A stretch of DNA of 23,729 nt from JBGVSA01 sp041807905 (GTDB taxonomy: Bacteria; Pseudomonadota; Gammaproteobacteria; Burkholderiales; Rhodocyclaceae). A model generated the notes under the pieces. The model was not told where the DNA came from. It ran no database searches and saw nothing but the letters and a program-made list of their open reading frames with translations. Made by a program: the position numbers and the translations under genes. The stretch covers positions 1 through 23,729 of the forward strand of contig NZ_JBGVSA010000040.1 of assembly GCF_041807905.1 (NCBI RefSeq), read 5' to 3'. Below, in pieces: positions 6,291-16,783 of the stretch. Each line of letters starts with the position of its first letter. The stretch's first letter is position 1.

Positions 6291-7550
6291 TCAGCGAGGC
6301 CGATGCCCTCTCCAGCCGTAGAACACGATGTACGCGTAGCAGATGACCGGCACGAAGAACGACGCCAGCAGTCCTGTGTGGTCGGCGGAAAACCCCTGCA
6401 CGAGCGGGATGATCGCACCGCCGACGATGGCCATGCACAGCATGCCGGAGCCTTCGCTGGTAAAGCGACCGAGGCCCACCAGCGCAAGCGAGAAGATGGT
6501 CGGGAACATGATCGAGTTGAACAGCCCGATGGTCAGCATGCCCCACATCGCCGCCTTCCCGCCCATGCTCATCGCCGAGACGATCAGCACGATATTCACG
6601 ATGGCGTTGAAGGTCAGCAAACGGCTCGGGCGGATACTGCGCATCAGCGCGCTGCCGATGAAACGGCCCACCATCGCCAGTCCCCAGTAGATCGACAGGT
6701 ATTTGCCGGCCTGCTCCGCCGGCATGGCCGCCACGTCGGGCAGGCCCAGCAGGCTGACCATCAGGCTGCCGATGGCGACCTCGGCGCCCACGTACGCAAA
6801 GATCGCCACGGCGCCGAGCAACAGGTGCGGATAGGCCCATACGCTGTGCCGCTGCGGCAACACGGCGTGCTGCTCATCCTGCTGGGTTTCTTCCACCCGC
6901 GGCAGTTTGTACAGCGCGACGAAGATCGCGATTGCGATCAGCACCGCAGCCAGTCCAAGGTACGGCACCTGTACCGACGACACCTGGGCCTGTTCGTACG
7001 CCGCCAGTTGTTCGGGAGTGAGCGCCTGCAGTTCGGCGGCACTCTTCACGGCGACGGAGAGAATCAGCGCTGCCCCCAGCATGGGTCCGAGTGTCGTGCC
7101 CAGCGAGTTGAACGCCTGCGTCAGATTGAGCCGGCTGGACGCGGTTTCCGGCGCGCCCAGCGCGGTCACGTAGGGATTGGCCGCGACCTGGAGGATGGCG
7201 ATGCCGCAAGCCAGAATGAACAGTGCGGCAAGGAAGAATGGGTACGACTTCATGCCCGCGGCCGGGTAGAACATCAGGCACCCGACGCCGGCCATGATCA
7301 GACCGATGATGATCCCCGCCTTGTAGCCCAGTCGCTCGATGAAGTAGCCGGCCGGCAGCGACATGACGAAATAGGCTGCAAAGAAGCAGAACTGCACCAG
7401 CATCGCCTGGAAGTAGTTCAGCGTGAACAGTGCCTTGAGGTGCGGCACCAGGATGTCGTTGAGGGAGGTGATCAGCCCCCACATGAAAAACAGCACCGTC
7501 AGCGCGGTGAGCGCGCTCGTGTACGTCTTGCCTTGGCTCTCGGAGCTCAT
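6291..7550 (-). CDS. Sugar:H+ symporter, MFS GluP/FucP family
   Basis: A 419-residue inner-membrane protein with about 12 membrane segments. It belongs to the fucose/glucose/galactose (FHS) branch of the major facilitator superfamily, which imports sugars with protons. The family pattern is clear: SLNDILVPHLK in helix 1 (Asp32), ILQVAANPYVTALG in helix 4, and RLNLTQAFNSLG just after it. The spacing matches E. coli FucP: Asp32 corresponds to FucP Asp46, while Gln121 sits where FucP has the essential Glu135. This Gln fits GluP-like glucose/galactose carriers better than FucP itself. I choose ATG 7550, which has GGAGG five bases upstream, over a GTG at 7562 that overlaps that ribosome site. It has its own terminator and no sugar-catabolic neighbours, so the substrate is open. 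Confidence 0.88.
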   Translation of the reverse strand: MSSESQGKTYTSALTALTVLFFMWGLITSLNDILVPHLKALFTLNYFQAMLVQFCFFAAYFVMSLPAGYFIERLGYKAGIIIGLIMAGVGCLMFYPAAGMKSYPFFLAALFILACGIAILQVAANPYVTALGAPETASSRLNLTQAFNSLGTTLGPMLGAALILSVAVKSAAELQALTPEQLAAYEQAQVSSVQVPYLGLAAVLIAIAIFVALYKLPRVEETQQDEQHAVLPQRHSVWAYPHLLLGAVAIFAYVGAEVAIGSLMVSLLGLPDVAAMPAEQAGKYLSIYWGLAMVGRFIGSALMRSIRPSRLLTFNAIVNIVLIVSAMSMGGKAAMWGMLTIGLFNSIMFPTIFSLALVGLGRFTSEGSGMLCMAIVGGAIIPLVQGFSADHTGLLASFFVPVICYAYIVFYGWRGHRPR

Positions 7551-7880
7551 GACATCCTCCACGTTGTTTTTCGATCAGGGCCGGCAGCAGGGTCCGGACG
7601 GGCCGCCGGGAGTTGGGCGCATCGCAAGGGGCTGAGCATGCCACGTAGATGAGGAGAATGTCACCTTTGCGTTGGAGCAAACAACGGACGGCAGGGCGGG
7701 GTCGGAATATTTCCCGCATGACCGGCAATTGTCGAACATTCCGGCAAGCTCGCTTACAGCATCGCAGGACGTGATTTCAGTAGTCTCGGATACGCAAGCC
7801 GACGATCATCGGTATTTGGCGGCGTGATTCCTATACAAAGATTCCGCAGCATCGTCGGACATAATCTATTTCTTGCACGT

Positions 7881-7900
7881 TAATCAGATAGTTCTGATTA
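7881..7900. promoter_or_regulatory. Inverted repeat TAATCAG-N6-CTGATTA
   Basis: A perfect 7-bp inverted repeat with a six-base spacer, about 290 bases upstream of the BvgA-like gene. It is a candidate binding site for a dimeric LuxR/NarL-type regulator. It shares its core with the dyad at 7968-7985. Confidence 0.45.
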
Positions 7901-7967
7901 CAGAAACAAGTTTTTTGCCGTTAAAAACCAGGGACAATCTGACAAAACGTCGCTTTCATTTAAGTTA

Positions 7968-7985
7968 TTGATTATTAACAATCAA
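7968..7985. promoter_or_regulatory. Inverted repeat TTGATT-N6-AATCAA
   Basis: A perfect 6-bp inverted repeat with a six-base spacer, centred 86 bp (about eight helical turns) from the dyad at 7881-7900. It is a candidate operator of the downstream two-component genes. Confidence 0.45.
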
Positions 7986-8190
7986 GGCCGTCTGGAATAT
8001 AGCGTTTTCATTAAAACAACTAAACAATCCGACCTACGTCAGAAATCGCCGTCATCCTAATCGACGAATATCCTTCATTTGGGAAGTTCCAGACGATGAC
8101 AAAGCGAACGGAATTCCGGACGAGAACGATTCGAGATAACAGCAAGACGCCTGCTGAAAGGCAAGGCTCCATTTCATTCAGGATATTTTT

Positions 8191-8901
8191 ATGAGCTCGC
8201 CACCCAAGCAACAGATTTCCATCCTCTCCCAGCTGGGCGGAGGAGCGATGCCCGATGCAGAGAACGATGCAAGCAACGCGCGAGTGAAGTCAGTCGTCCT
8301 GATCGACGACCATCCGGCTGTGCGGGTCGCCATCCGGAGCATCCTGGAGAGCCAGGGCACGCTGTCCGTCGTGGCGGAGGCCGGCGAAGGCGTCGAAGGT
8401 CTCGACAAGGTCCGCAAGTTCGCTCCCGATCTGGTGGTGGTCGACCTGAGCCTGCCCGACATCGATGGTCTCGAACTCATCCATCGCATCAAGTCGTACA
8501 ACAGCGCGGTGCGCGTACTGGTCCTGTCGGCCCGCGACGAACGTCTGTACGCGGTCAAGGTGATGCAGGCCGGCGGCAATGGTTTCGTCAACAAGACCAA
8601 GGACATCTCCGACATTCTTCACGCGGCGACGGTGGTGACGTCCGGCTTCAACTGCTTCCCGGTGCTGCACGTGGGCTCGTCCGGCAATGGCGACCCCGAC
8701 CTGCTGAGCAAGCTGTCGGTACGCGAAATGACCGTGCTGCTGGGTCTGGCCGTCGGCGACAGCAACAAGGACCTCGCAGACAAGCTCTGCCTGAGCCAGA
8801 AGACCATCAGCACCTACAAGATGCGCATCCTGGAAAAGCTGCACCTGTCCAGCGTCGCGGATCTCGTTACCTTCGCCAAGACCAACCACCTCGTCGACTG
8901 A
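8191..8901 (+). CDS. BvgA-like response regulator (NarL/FixJ family)
   Basis: A 236-residue two-component response regulator, most similar in feel to BvgA/EvgA. The receiver begins at VVLIDDHPAVR (acidic pair). The phospho-acceptor is Asp85 in LVVVDLSLPDIDGL, and the conserved Lys is in GFVNKTKD. A LuxR-type helix-turn-helix fills the C-terminus (LSVREMTVLLGLAVGDSN, then SQKTISTYKMRILEKL), expected to bind DNA as a dimer when phosphorylated. The ATG at 8191 has AGGA seven bases upstream. A second ATG at 8248, preceded by GGAGGAG at short spacing, would give 217 residues and trim a 19-residue extension. The kinase gene starts 38 bases downstream, so the two form one operon and a cognate pair. 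Targets are unknown; its own promoter region with dyads is the nearest candidate. Confidence 0.92.
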   Translation: MSSPPKQQISILSQLGGGAMPDAENDASNARVKSVVLIDDHPAVRVAIRSILESQGTLSVVAEAGEGVEGLDKVRKFAPDLVVVDLSLPDIDGLELIHRIKSYNSAVRVLVLSARDERLYAVKVMQAGGNGFVNKTKDISDILHAATVVTSGFNCFPVLHVGSSGNGDPDLLSKLSVREMTVLLGLAVGDSNKDLADKLCLSQKTISTYKMRILEKLHLSSVADLVTFAKTNHLVD

Positions 8902-8939
8902 CGGCTGGCCGCGGTACGGCATATCGTAGGTTCGCCGTC

Positions 8940-12578
<3,639 letters not shown>

Positions 12579-13751
12579 TCACACGGCCGTCGCCAGGCGG
12601 GCGCCACGTCGCGCCTGCCAGCTCGAGGCGCCCATCACGCCACCAACCAGCAGGAACACCGGCACGACGCCAAACACGGCGGAGATCGCGCCGAACACCG
12701 ACGGGCCGACCAGGCCTGTGAGATTGCCGGCCAGCGAGCGCAGGCCGATCCCCTCGCCCACCCGGCCCTGCGGCACATAGCGATAGATCAGGCTGACGAT
12801 ATTGGGGTGCCCCCCGCCCGCCGCCAGCCCGAAGATGAACCCCATGAGCGCATGCAGCCAGCCGACATGCACGAAAGGCAGGCTGATGAAGACGCACGCC
12901 GACACGGTGAAGGCCAGCGCCAGCATGCGCCACTCCGACAGCACGCGTGACAACCATGGCAACAGCGCACGGACCGAGAACGTCCCGCATGCGAATGCCG
13001 ACAACACCATGCCGACTTCGGTCGCGGTGTAGCCGCGCGCATGCCCCAGCACCGGCGCCATGAAAACGAAGCCGTCCCACGACAGCGAGATCGTCATGGC
13101 GACGGCATACACGCGCAGCAGTTGCGGGTCGCGCCACACCAGCGCCATAAGATTGTCGCCAGCCTCCGCGGCAGGGCGGACGCGTCCGGTAGAGGGCAGA
13201 CGGACCCGGAACGAACACGCAAGACTGGCGGCGACGATCGCCGCCAGCATGCCGAAGGCCGCGCCGAAGCCCCGGAAGTCGATCATCAAACCGGTGATCG
13301 AAGGCCCCACCACAGCGGACACCGAATTGCCCATCTGCAGCCAGCCGAACATGCCGACACGGTCGCTTTCCCGCTCGAACGGCATCAGGCCGACGGCGAC
13401 GTGCGCGGCCAGCATGTAATTGGAAAAACCCAAGCCGCTGAGAATTGCCGTCCCGAACACGGCATAGATCGAATCCCACATCGCCGGCAGCGCCAGCCCG
13501 GCAATCATCAGCACAAGGCTGATGCGCATCACTCGACGCGGCCCGACGCGGTCCACCCACCGTCCGCAGGCGAGCGAAAGGAACGCGGGGAGCAGGTTGT
13601 AAAGACTGTATGCCACGCCGGCGAGGGCCTCCGAGCCGCCGTGCTGCAAGGCGTACAGGGATGCCGTCACCCGGCCGCCGGACATGGTCACGTGGGCGAG
13701 GAGCGAAACAGCAATGAGGGAAAAGATCTGCGGATTGATGCGGGACGACAT
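12579..13751 (-). CDS. MFS transporter, substrate unknown
   Basis: A 390-residue membrane protein with about 12 hydrophobic segments. The motif-A-like loop GRWVDRVGPRR lies between helices 2 and 3, and helix 5 has the glycine/proline pattern GNSVSAVVGPSITG, both typical of major facilitator superfamily antiporters and efflux pumps. I cannot assign a substrate. Two starts are possible: ATG 13751 or an in-frame GTG at 13757, two codons earlier. Neither has a good ribosome-binding site, so translation may be weak or leaderless. The gene is convergent with the BvgS-like kinase gene with no spacer and divergent from the DUF2239 gene. A GntR-type palindrome (13768-13782) lies just upstream of its start, suggesting repression by an unlinked regulator. 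Confidence 0.85.
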   Translation of the reverse strand: MSSRINPQIFSLIAVSLLAHVTMSGGRVTASLYALQHGGSEALAGVAYSLYNLLPAFLSLACGRWVDRVGPRRVMRISLVLMIAGLALPAMWDSIYAVFGTAILSGLGFSNYMLAAHVAVGLMPFERESDRVGMFGWLQMGNSVSAVVGPSITGLMIDFRGFGAAFGMLAAIVAASLACSFRVRLPSTGRVRPAAEAGDNLMALVWRDPQLLRVYAVAMTISLSWDGFVFMAPVLGHARGYTATEVGMVLSAFACGTFSVRALLPWLSRVLSEWRMLALAFTVSACVFISLPFVHVGWLHALMGFIFGLAAGGGHPNIVSLIYRYVPQGRVGEGIGLRSLAGNLTGLVGPSVFGAISAVFGVVPVFLLVGGVMGASSWQARRGARLATAV

Positions 13752-13767
13752 CGGCACATTGTACGCC

Positions 13768-13782
13768 AGTTGTCATACAACT
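13768..13782. promoter_or_regulatory. GntR/FadR-type palindrome AGTTGT-CAT-ACAACT
   Basis: A perfect 6-bp inverted repeat with a three-base centre, giving the TTGTNNNACAA pattern (GT-N3-AC) seen in operators of the FadR branch of GntR regulators. It lies 11-17 bases upstream of the possible MFS starts, where binding would block expression. No GntR gene is in the window. Confidence 0.4.
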
Positions 13783-13821
13783 TTAACGATTTACTTCGGC
13801 AAAATATTTTACCCGGATATA

Positions 13822-13850
13822 TTGACGACGATTTTTACCCGGACAATAAT
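13822..13850 (+). promoter_or_regulatory. Strong sigma70-type promoter of the DUF2239-earP-efp cluster
   Basis: TTGACG (13822-13827), a 17-base spacer and AATAAT (13845-13850) match the sigma70 consensus with one mismatch in each hexamer. Transcription would start near 13857, giving a leader of about 20 bases before the ATG at 13878. Confidence 0.7.
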
Positions 13851-13877
13851 GCAGCCAGTTCACATACCGGAGCACCC

Positions 13878-14429
13878 ATGTCTTCCAACGAATACGTCGC
13901 TTTCCTTGGCGACACCCGTCTTGCCAGCGGCAGCCTGCCCCAGGTGACCGTGGCCGCCCGTCGTGCGCTCGAATCGTTTCCCGACCGTGCGCTTCTTGTC
14001 TTCGACGAAAGCGGGCGTCAGCGCGACATCGACCTGCGCGAGATGCCTTCGGCGGCATCGGACGACGCAGCCGAAGGGTCGCGGCGCGCGCCGGGTCGTC
14101 CGCGCCTGGGGGTGGTCGCGCGCGAGGTCACCTTGCTGCCCCGCCACTGGGATTGGCTCGGCGCGCAACAGGGCGGCGCGTCGGTGACGCTGCGGCGGCT
14201 CGTCGACCAGGCCCGCAAGGCGGACGACCAGACGCGCCACCGATTGGCGCAGGAGGCGGCCGACCGTTTCATGATGGTGATGGGTGGCGACCGTGCCGGA
14301 TACGAAGAGGCCACGCGCGCGCTCTACCGCGGCGACATCGAAGGGGTTTTCGCCCACATCGCCGCCTGGCCCGCCGACATACAGGCACACGTCCGACATC
14401 TGCTGACGACTGACGGTGAATCCGAGTGA
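13878..14429 (+). CDS. DUF2239 family protein
   Basis: A 183-residue cytoplasmic protein that matches my memory of the DUF2239 family, whose function is unknown. Characteristic parts are the N-terminal beta strands (YVAFLGDTRLASG), the basic hinge RAPGRPRLGVVAREVTLLPR, and HWDWLGAQQGGASVTLRRLVD, followed by a helical region rich in charged residues. There is no signal peptide or membrane segment. The ATG at 13878 has CGGAG at a good distance and a strong promoter just upstream. Its stop codon overlaps the GTG start of earP, so the two are translationally coupled. That suggests a link with EF-P modification or with expression of the efp cluster, but the link is inference from position only. 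Confidence 0.8.
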   Translation: MSSNEYVAFLGDTRLASGSLPQVTVAARRALESFPDRALLVFDESGRQRDIDLREMPSAASDDAAEGSRRAPGRPRLGVVAREVTLLPRHWDWLGAQQGGASVTLRRLVDQARKADDQTRHRLAQEAADRFMMVMGGDRAGYEEATRALYRGDIEGVFAHIAAWPADIQAHVRHLLTTDGESE

Positions 14430-15580
14430 CGCCGACCGTACCGACCTGGGACCTGTTCTGCACGGTCGTCGATAACTTTGGCGATGTCGGCGTGTGCTGG
14501 CGACTCGCGCGCCAGCTGGCGAACGAGCACGGCGTCCCTCTGCGGCTGTGGGTAGATGATCTGAGCGCGCTGCGCAGCATCGCACCCGCCGCGCGGGATG
14601 TCCCGCAGCAGATGCTCGACGGCGTCGACGTCCGCCACTGGACGCCGCAATCGGCCGCCTCGGCGGAGCCCGCAGACGTGGTCATCGAGGCATTCGCGTG
14701 CGAACTGCCGGCCGCCTATCTCGCCAGCATGGCGCGACGCGCAAAGCGGCCGGTGTGGATCAACCTGGAATACCTGTCGGCCGAAGACTGGGTGACCGGG
14801 TGTCACGGACTGGCGTCGACGCATCCGCAACTCGGATTGCGCAAGCACTTCTTCTTCCCCGGCGTGCGGGCGGGAACCGGCGGACTCATCAAAGAAAACT
14901 GGCTCGATGCGCGCCGAACGGCGTGGCTGGACGACCTCGCCGGCCAAACCGACTGGTGGTCGCGCATGGGCGTCGCGCCCCCGCATAGCGGAGCGCTGCG
15001 CGTATCGCTCTTCAGCTACGAAAACCCTGCCCTGCCCGGCTTGCTCGACGCGTGGGCAGCAGGCAAGCAGGCGGTGCATTGCGCGGTTCCGGCCGGACGG
15101 CCACTGCCCGCCGTCGCGGCATGGAGCGGTCGAGACTCGCTGGCGCCGGGCGACGTCATCGACGCGGGCGCGTTGCGCCTCAGCGTATTGCCGTTCATGT
15201 CGCAGGAGGATTACGACCGGCTCCTGTGGATGAGCGATCTGAATTTCGTGCGCGGAGAGGACTCCTTCGTCCGCGCGCAATGGGCCCGCCGCCCATTCGT
15301 CTGGCACATCTATCGGCAGGACGAGAACGCCCACATGGAAAAGCTCCACGCCTTTCTGGAGGTCTATGGCGAAGGCCTCGCAACCGACGCCTGCGCAGCG
15401 CTGCAAGACGCCTGGATCGCCTGGAACGAAGCGCCAGAAAGCATCGGCAAGGCCTGGGCCGCGCTCGACCTGGCGCTGCCGGCCTTGCGTGCGCATGCCG
15501 ACCAATGGGCCGAAGCGCGCGCAAAACAAGGTGACCTCGCGGGCCACCTAGCGCTTTTTTGCAAGAGCTTGGTAGAATAA
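14426..15580 (+). CDS. earP: EF-P arginine rhamnosyltransferase EarP
   Basis: A 384-residue cytosolic glycosyltransferase (GT104 family) that transfers rhamnose from dTDP-rhamnose to Arg32 of elongation factor P, activating EF-P for rescue of ribosomes stalled at polyproline. The diagnostic DNFGDVGVCWRLARQL begins at residue 16; Asp16 and Asp20 correspond to the two catalytic-site aspartates. Other family marks are INLEYLSAEDW, KHFFFPGV, SLFSYENPALP, and FVRGEDSFVRAQWA (Glu278, Asp279), the nucleotide-sugar site. The GTG start at 14426 overlaps the DUF2239 stop (GTGA). The partner efp gene follows 74 bases downstream and carries the expected arginine, which makes the assignment very secure. 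Confidence 0.97.
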   Translation: MTPTVPTWDLFCTVVDNFGDVGVCWRLARQLANEHGVPLRLWVDDLSALRSIAPAARDVPQQMLDGVDVRHWTPQSAASAEPADVVIEAFACELPAAYLASMARRAKRPVWINLEYLSAEDWVTGCHGLASTHPQLGLRKHFFFPGVRAGTGGLIKENWLDARRTAWLDDLAGQTDWWSRMGVAPPHSGALRVSLFSYENPALPGLLDAWAAGKQAVHCAVPAGRPLPAVAAWSGRDSLAPGDVIDAGALRLSVLPFMSQEDYDRLLWMSDLNFVRGEDSFVRAQWARRPFVWHIYRQDENAHMEKLHAFLEVYGEGLATDACAALQDAWIAWNEAPESIGKAWAALDLALPALRAHADQWAEARAKQGDLAGHLALFCKSLVE

Positions 15581-15581
15581 T

Positions 15582-15644
15582 GGGTTTGGTTTCAACCAGT
15601 TATAAAACCCGTCAGGCCCCCTTAAGCGGGAGCCGAAACCCGCT
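15582..15644 (+). other. Structured leader upstream of efp (two small hairpins)
   Basis: Two short inverted repeats lie in the 74-base gap: GGGTTT/AAACCC (15582-15587 with 15605-15610) and AGCGGG/CCCGCT (15625-15630 with 15639-15644). The second ends just before the AGGTG ribosome site of efp. They may tune efp translation or be chance. Confidence 0.35.
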
Positions 15645-15654
15645 AGGTGTATCA

Positions 15655-16212
15655 ATGAAAACTGCTCAAGAATTGCGCTCCGGCAACGTGATCATGGTCG
15701 GCAACGACGCTCTGGTCGTGCAAAAGTCCGAATATAACAAGTCCGGCCGCAACGCCGCCGTCGTCAAGATGAAGCTGAAGAACCTGCTCACCGGCGCGCC
15801 GTCGGAGTCGGTCTACAAGGCCGACGACAAGTTCGAAGTCGTTCAGCTCGATCGCAAGGAAGTGACCTACTCTTACTTCGCCGATCCGATGTATGTCTTC
15901 ATGGACGCCGACTACAACCAGTTCGAGATCGAGTCGGAAAACATGACCGACGCACTCAAGTACCTGGAAGACGGCCTGCAATGCGAAGTGGTGTTCTACA
16001 ACGAGAAGGCCATCTCGGTCGAACTGCCGACCTCGGTCGTGCGTGAAGTGGTCTACACCGAACCGGCCGTCAAGGGCGACACTTCGGGCAAGGTCATGAA
16101 ACCCGCCAAGCTCGCCACCGGCTTCGAACTGCCGGTTCCGGCCTTCGTCGAAATCGGTGACAAGATCGAAATCGACACCCGCACCGACGAGTACCGCAAC
16201 CGCGTCAAATAA
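15655..16212 (+). CDS. efp: Translation elongation factor P (Arg32 type)
   Basis: A 185-residue translation factor that binds between the P and E sites of the ribosome and promotes peptide-bond formation at consecutive prolines. The three beta-barrel domains are present at normal length. The tip loop of domain I reads YNKSGRNAAV with Arg32 as the modified residue, matching rhamnosylation by the neighbouring EarP rather than lysylation by EpmA. The C-terminal signature EIGDKIEIDTRTDEYRNRVK is canonical. I choose ATG 15655, preceded by AGGTG, because it puts the arginine at position 32. A strong terminator follows directly. Confidence 0.98.
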   Translation: MKTAQELRSGNVIMVGNDALVVQKSEYNKSGRNAAVVKMKLKNLLTGAPSESVYKADDKFEVVQLDRKEVTYSYFADPMYVFMDADYNQFEIESENMTDALKYLEDGLQCEVVFYNEKAISVELPTSVVREVVYTEPAVKGDTSGKVMKPAKLATGFELPVPAFVEIGDKIEIDTRTDEYRNRVK

Positions 16213-16232
16213 GCCAGCCAGGCATCACTCAG

Positions 16233-16264
16233 GAAAAGGGGCTGGCAACAGCCCCTTTTCTTTT
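16233..16264 (+). terminator. Rho-independent terminator of efp
   Basis: A perfect 12-bp stem (GAAAAGGGGCTG/CAGCCCCTTTTC) with a GCAA loop followed by TTTT. It lies 20 bases after the efp stop and closes the DUF2239-earP-efp unit. Confidence 0.92.
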
Positions 16265-16288
16265 GAGTCACCGCCGGAGGAGAACCGC

Positions 16289-16702
16289 ATGAAAACCGCC
16301 ATCACCCTGACCAGCTTCGATTACGACCGCCTGCGCGCGTTGTTGGATTCGCCGGCTGGCCGCAATGCGCCGAATGGCGCCGCCCTGTCGGAAGAGATCG
16401 ACCGTGCCGACATCATCGACCCGCGTGCCGCGCCGAGCGATCTCGTGACGATGAATTCCACGGTGCGCTTCGCCATCGAAGGGGGTGATGGCGAGAGCGA
16501 GTCCACGCTGTCGTTCCCGCGCGACGCGGACAAGCAGGACAAGCCGCGCATCTCCATCCTCACCCCGATCGGCAGCGCGCTGCTGGGGCTGCGCGCGGGC
16601 CAGAACATCCAATGGCGCGTGCCGAGCGGCAAGACGGTCACGCTGCGCGTGATCGCGGTGACGTGGCAGCCCGAAGCACACGGCGAAGACCTCGGCGAAT
16701 AG
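16289..16702 (+). CDS. rnk: Rnk/GreA-C-terminal-domain protein (nucleoside diphosphate kinase regulator)
   Basis: A 137-residue protein of the Rnk family: a short helical N-terminus (ITLTSFDYDRLRALLDS) followed by a GreA/GreB-type C-terminal FKBP-like domain. The family marks are DLVTMNSTVRF, DKPRISILTPIGSALLGLRAGQNIQWRVPSG and the closing beta strand LRVIAVTWQPE. Rnk proteins lack the full coiled-coil of GreA; they are reported to bind RNA polymerase near the secondary channel and were named for effects on nucleoside diphosphate kinase. The ATG is well supported by GGAGGAGAA seven bases upstream. It follows the efp terminator, so it is a separate unit. The exact Rnk subfamily is less certain than the fold. 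Confidence 0.85.
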   Translation: MKTAITLTSFDYDRLRALLDSPAGRNAPNGAALSEEIDRADIIDPRAAPSDLVTMNSTVRFAIEGGDGESESTLSFPRDADKQDKPRISILTPIGSALLGLRAGQNIQWRVPSGKTVTLRVIAVTWQPEAHGEDLGE

Positions 16703-16726
16703 CATACGGCTGCACACAAAACGCAT

Positions 16727-16761
16727 CGGGCCGCGACTCGCACTGACGAGTACGCGGCCCG
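16727..16761 (-). terminator. Probable terminator of the mop-hydrolase-peroxiredoxin operon
   Basis: A long hairpin: a 9-bp outer stem (CGGGCCGCG/CGCGGCCCG), one bulged base and a 5-bp inner stem (ACTCG/CGAGT). On the minus strand it is followed by ATGCGTTTT. It sits between two convergent genes, so it may work in both directions, although the plus-strand side has no T-run. Confidence 0.55.
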
Positions 16762-16783
16762 AATGCCATGGATGCGCGGCGAC

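Larger units (their letters stand above)
7551..8190. promoter_or_regulatory. 640-base divergent intergenic region with inverted repeats
   Basis: No gene is supported here. It separates the sugar symporter (-) from the BvgA-like regulator (+) and must carry both promoters. From about 7850 to 8050 it is distinctly A/T-rich compared with the rest of the window. It contains two perfect inverted repeats with six-base spacers (7881-7900 and 7968-7985), both built on a TGATT core, and a 10-bp palindrome CGGAATTCCG at 8109-8118. I could not define a convincing -35/-10 pair. Confidence 0.5.

Noticed and set aside
7968..7985. TTGATT...AATCAA as an FNR/Anr site.
   Set aside because: The central spacing between TTGAT and ATCAA is eight bases, whereas FNR sites need four.
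8020..8211. A 63-codon minus-strand open frame in the intergenic region.
   Set aside because: It overlaps the start of the BvgA-like gene, lacks a ribosome site and shows no recognisable protein features.
13041..13877. In-frame upstream extension of the DUF2239 gene across the MFS transporter.
   Set aside because: The extension is antisense to a clear membrane protein, and both the promoter at 13822-13850 and the ribosome site support the ATG at 13878.
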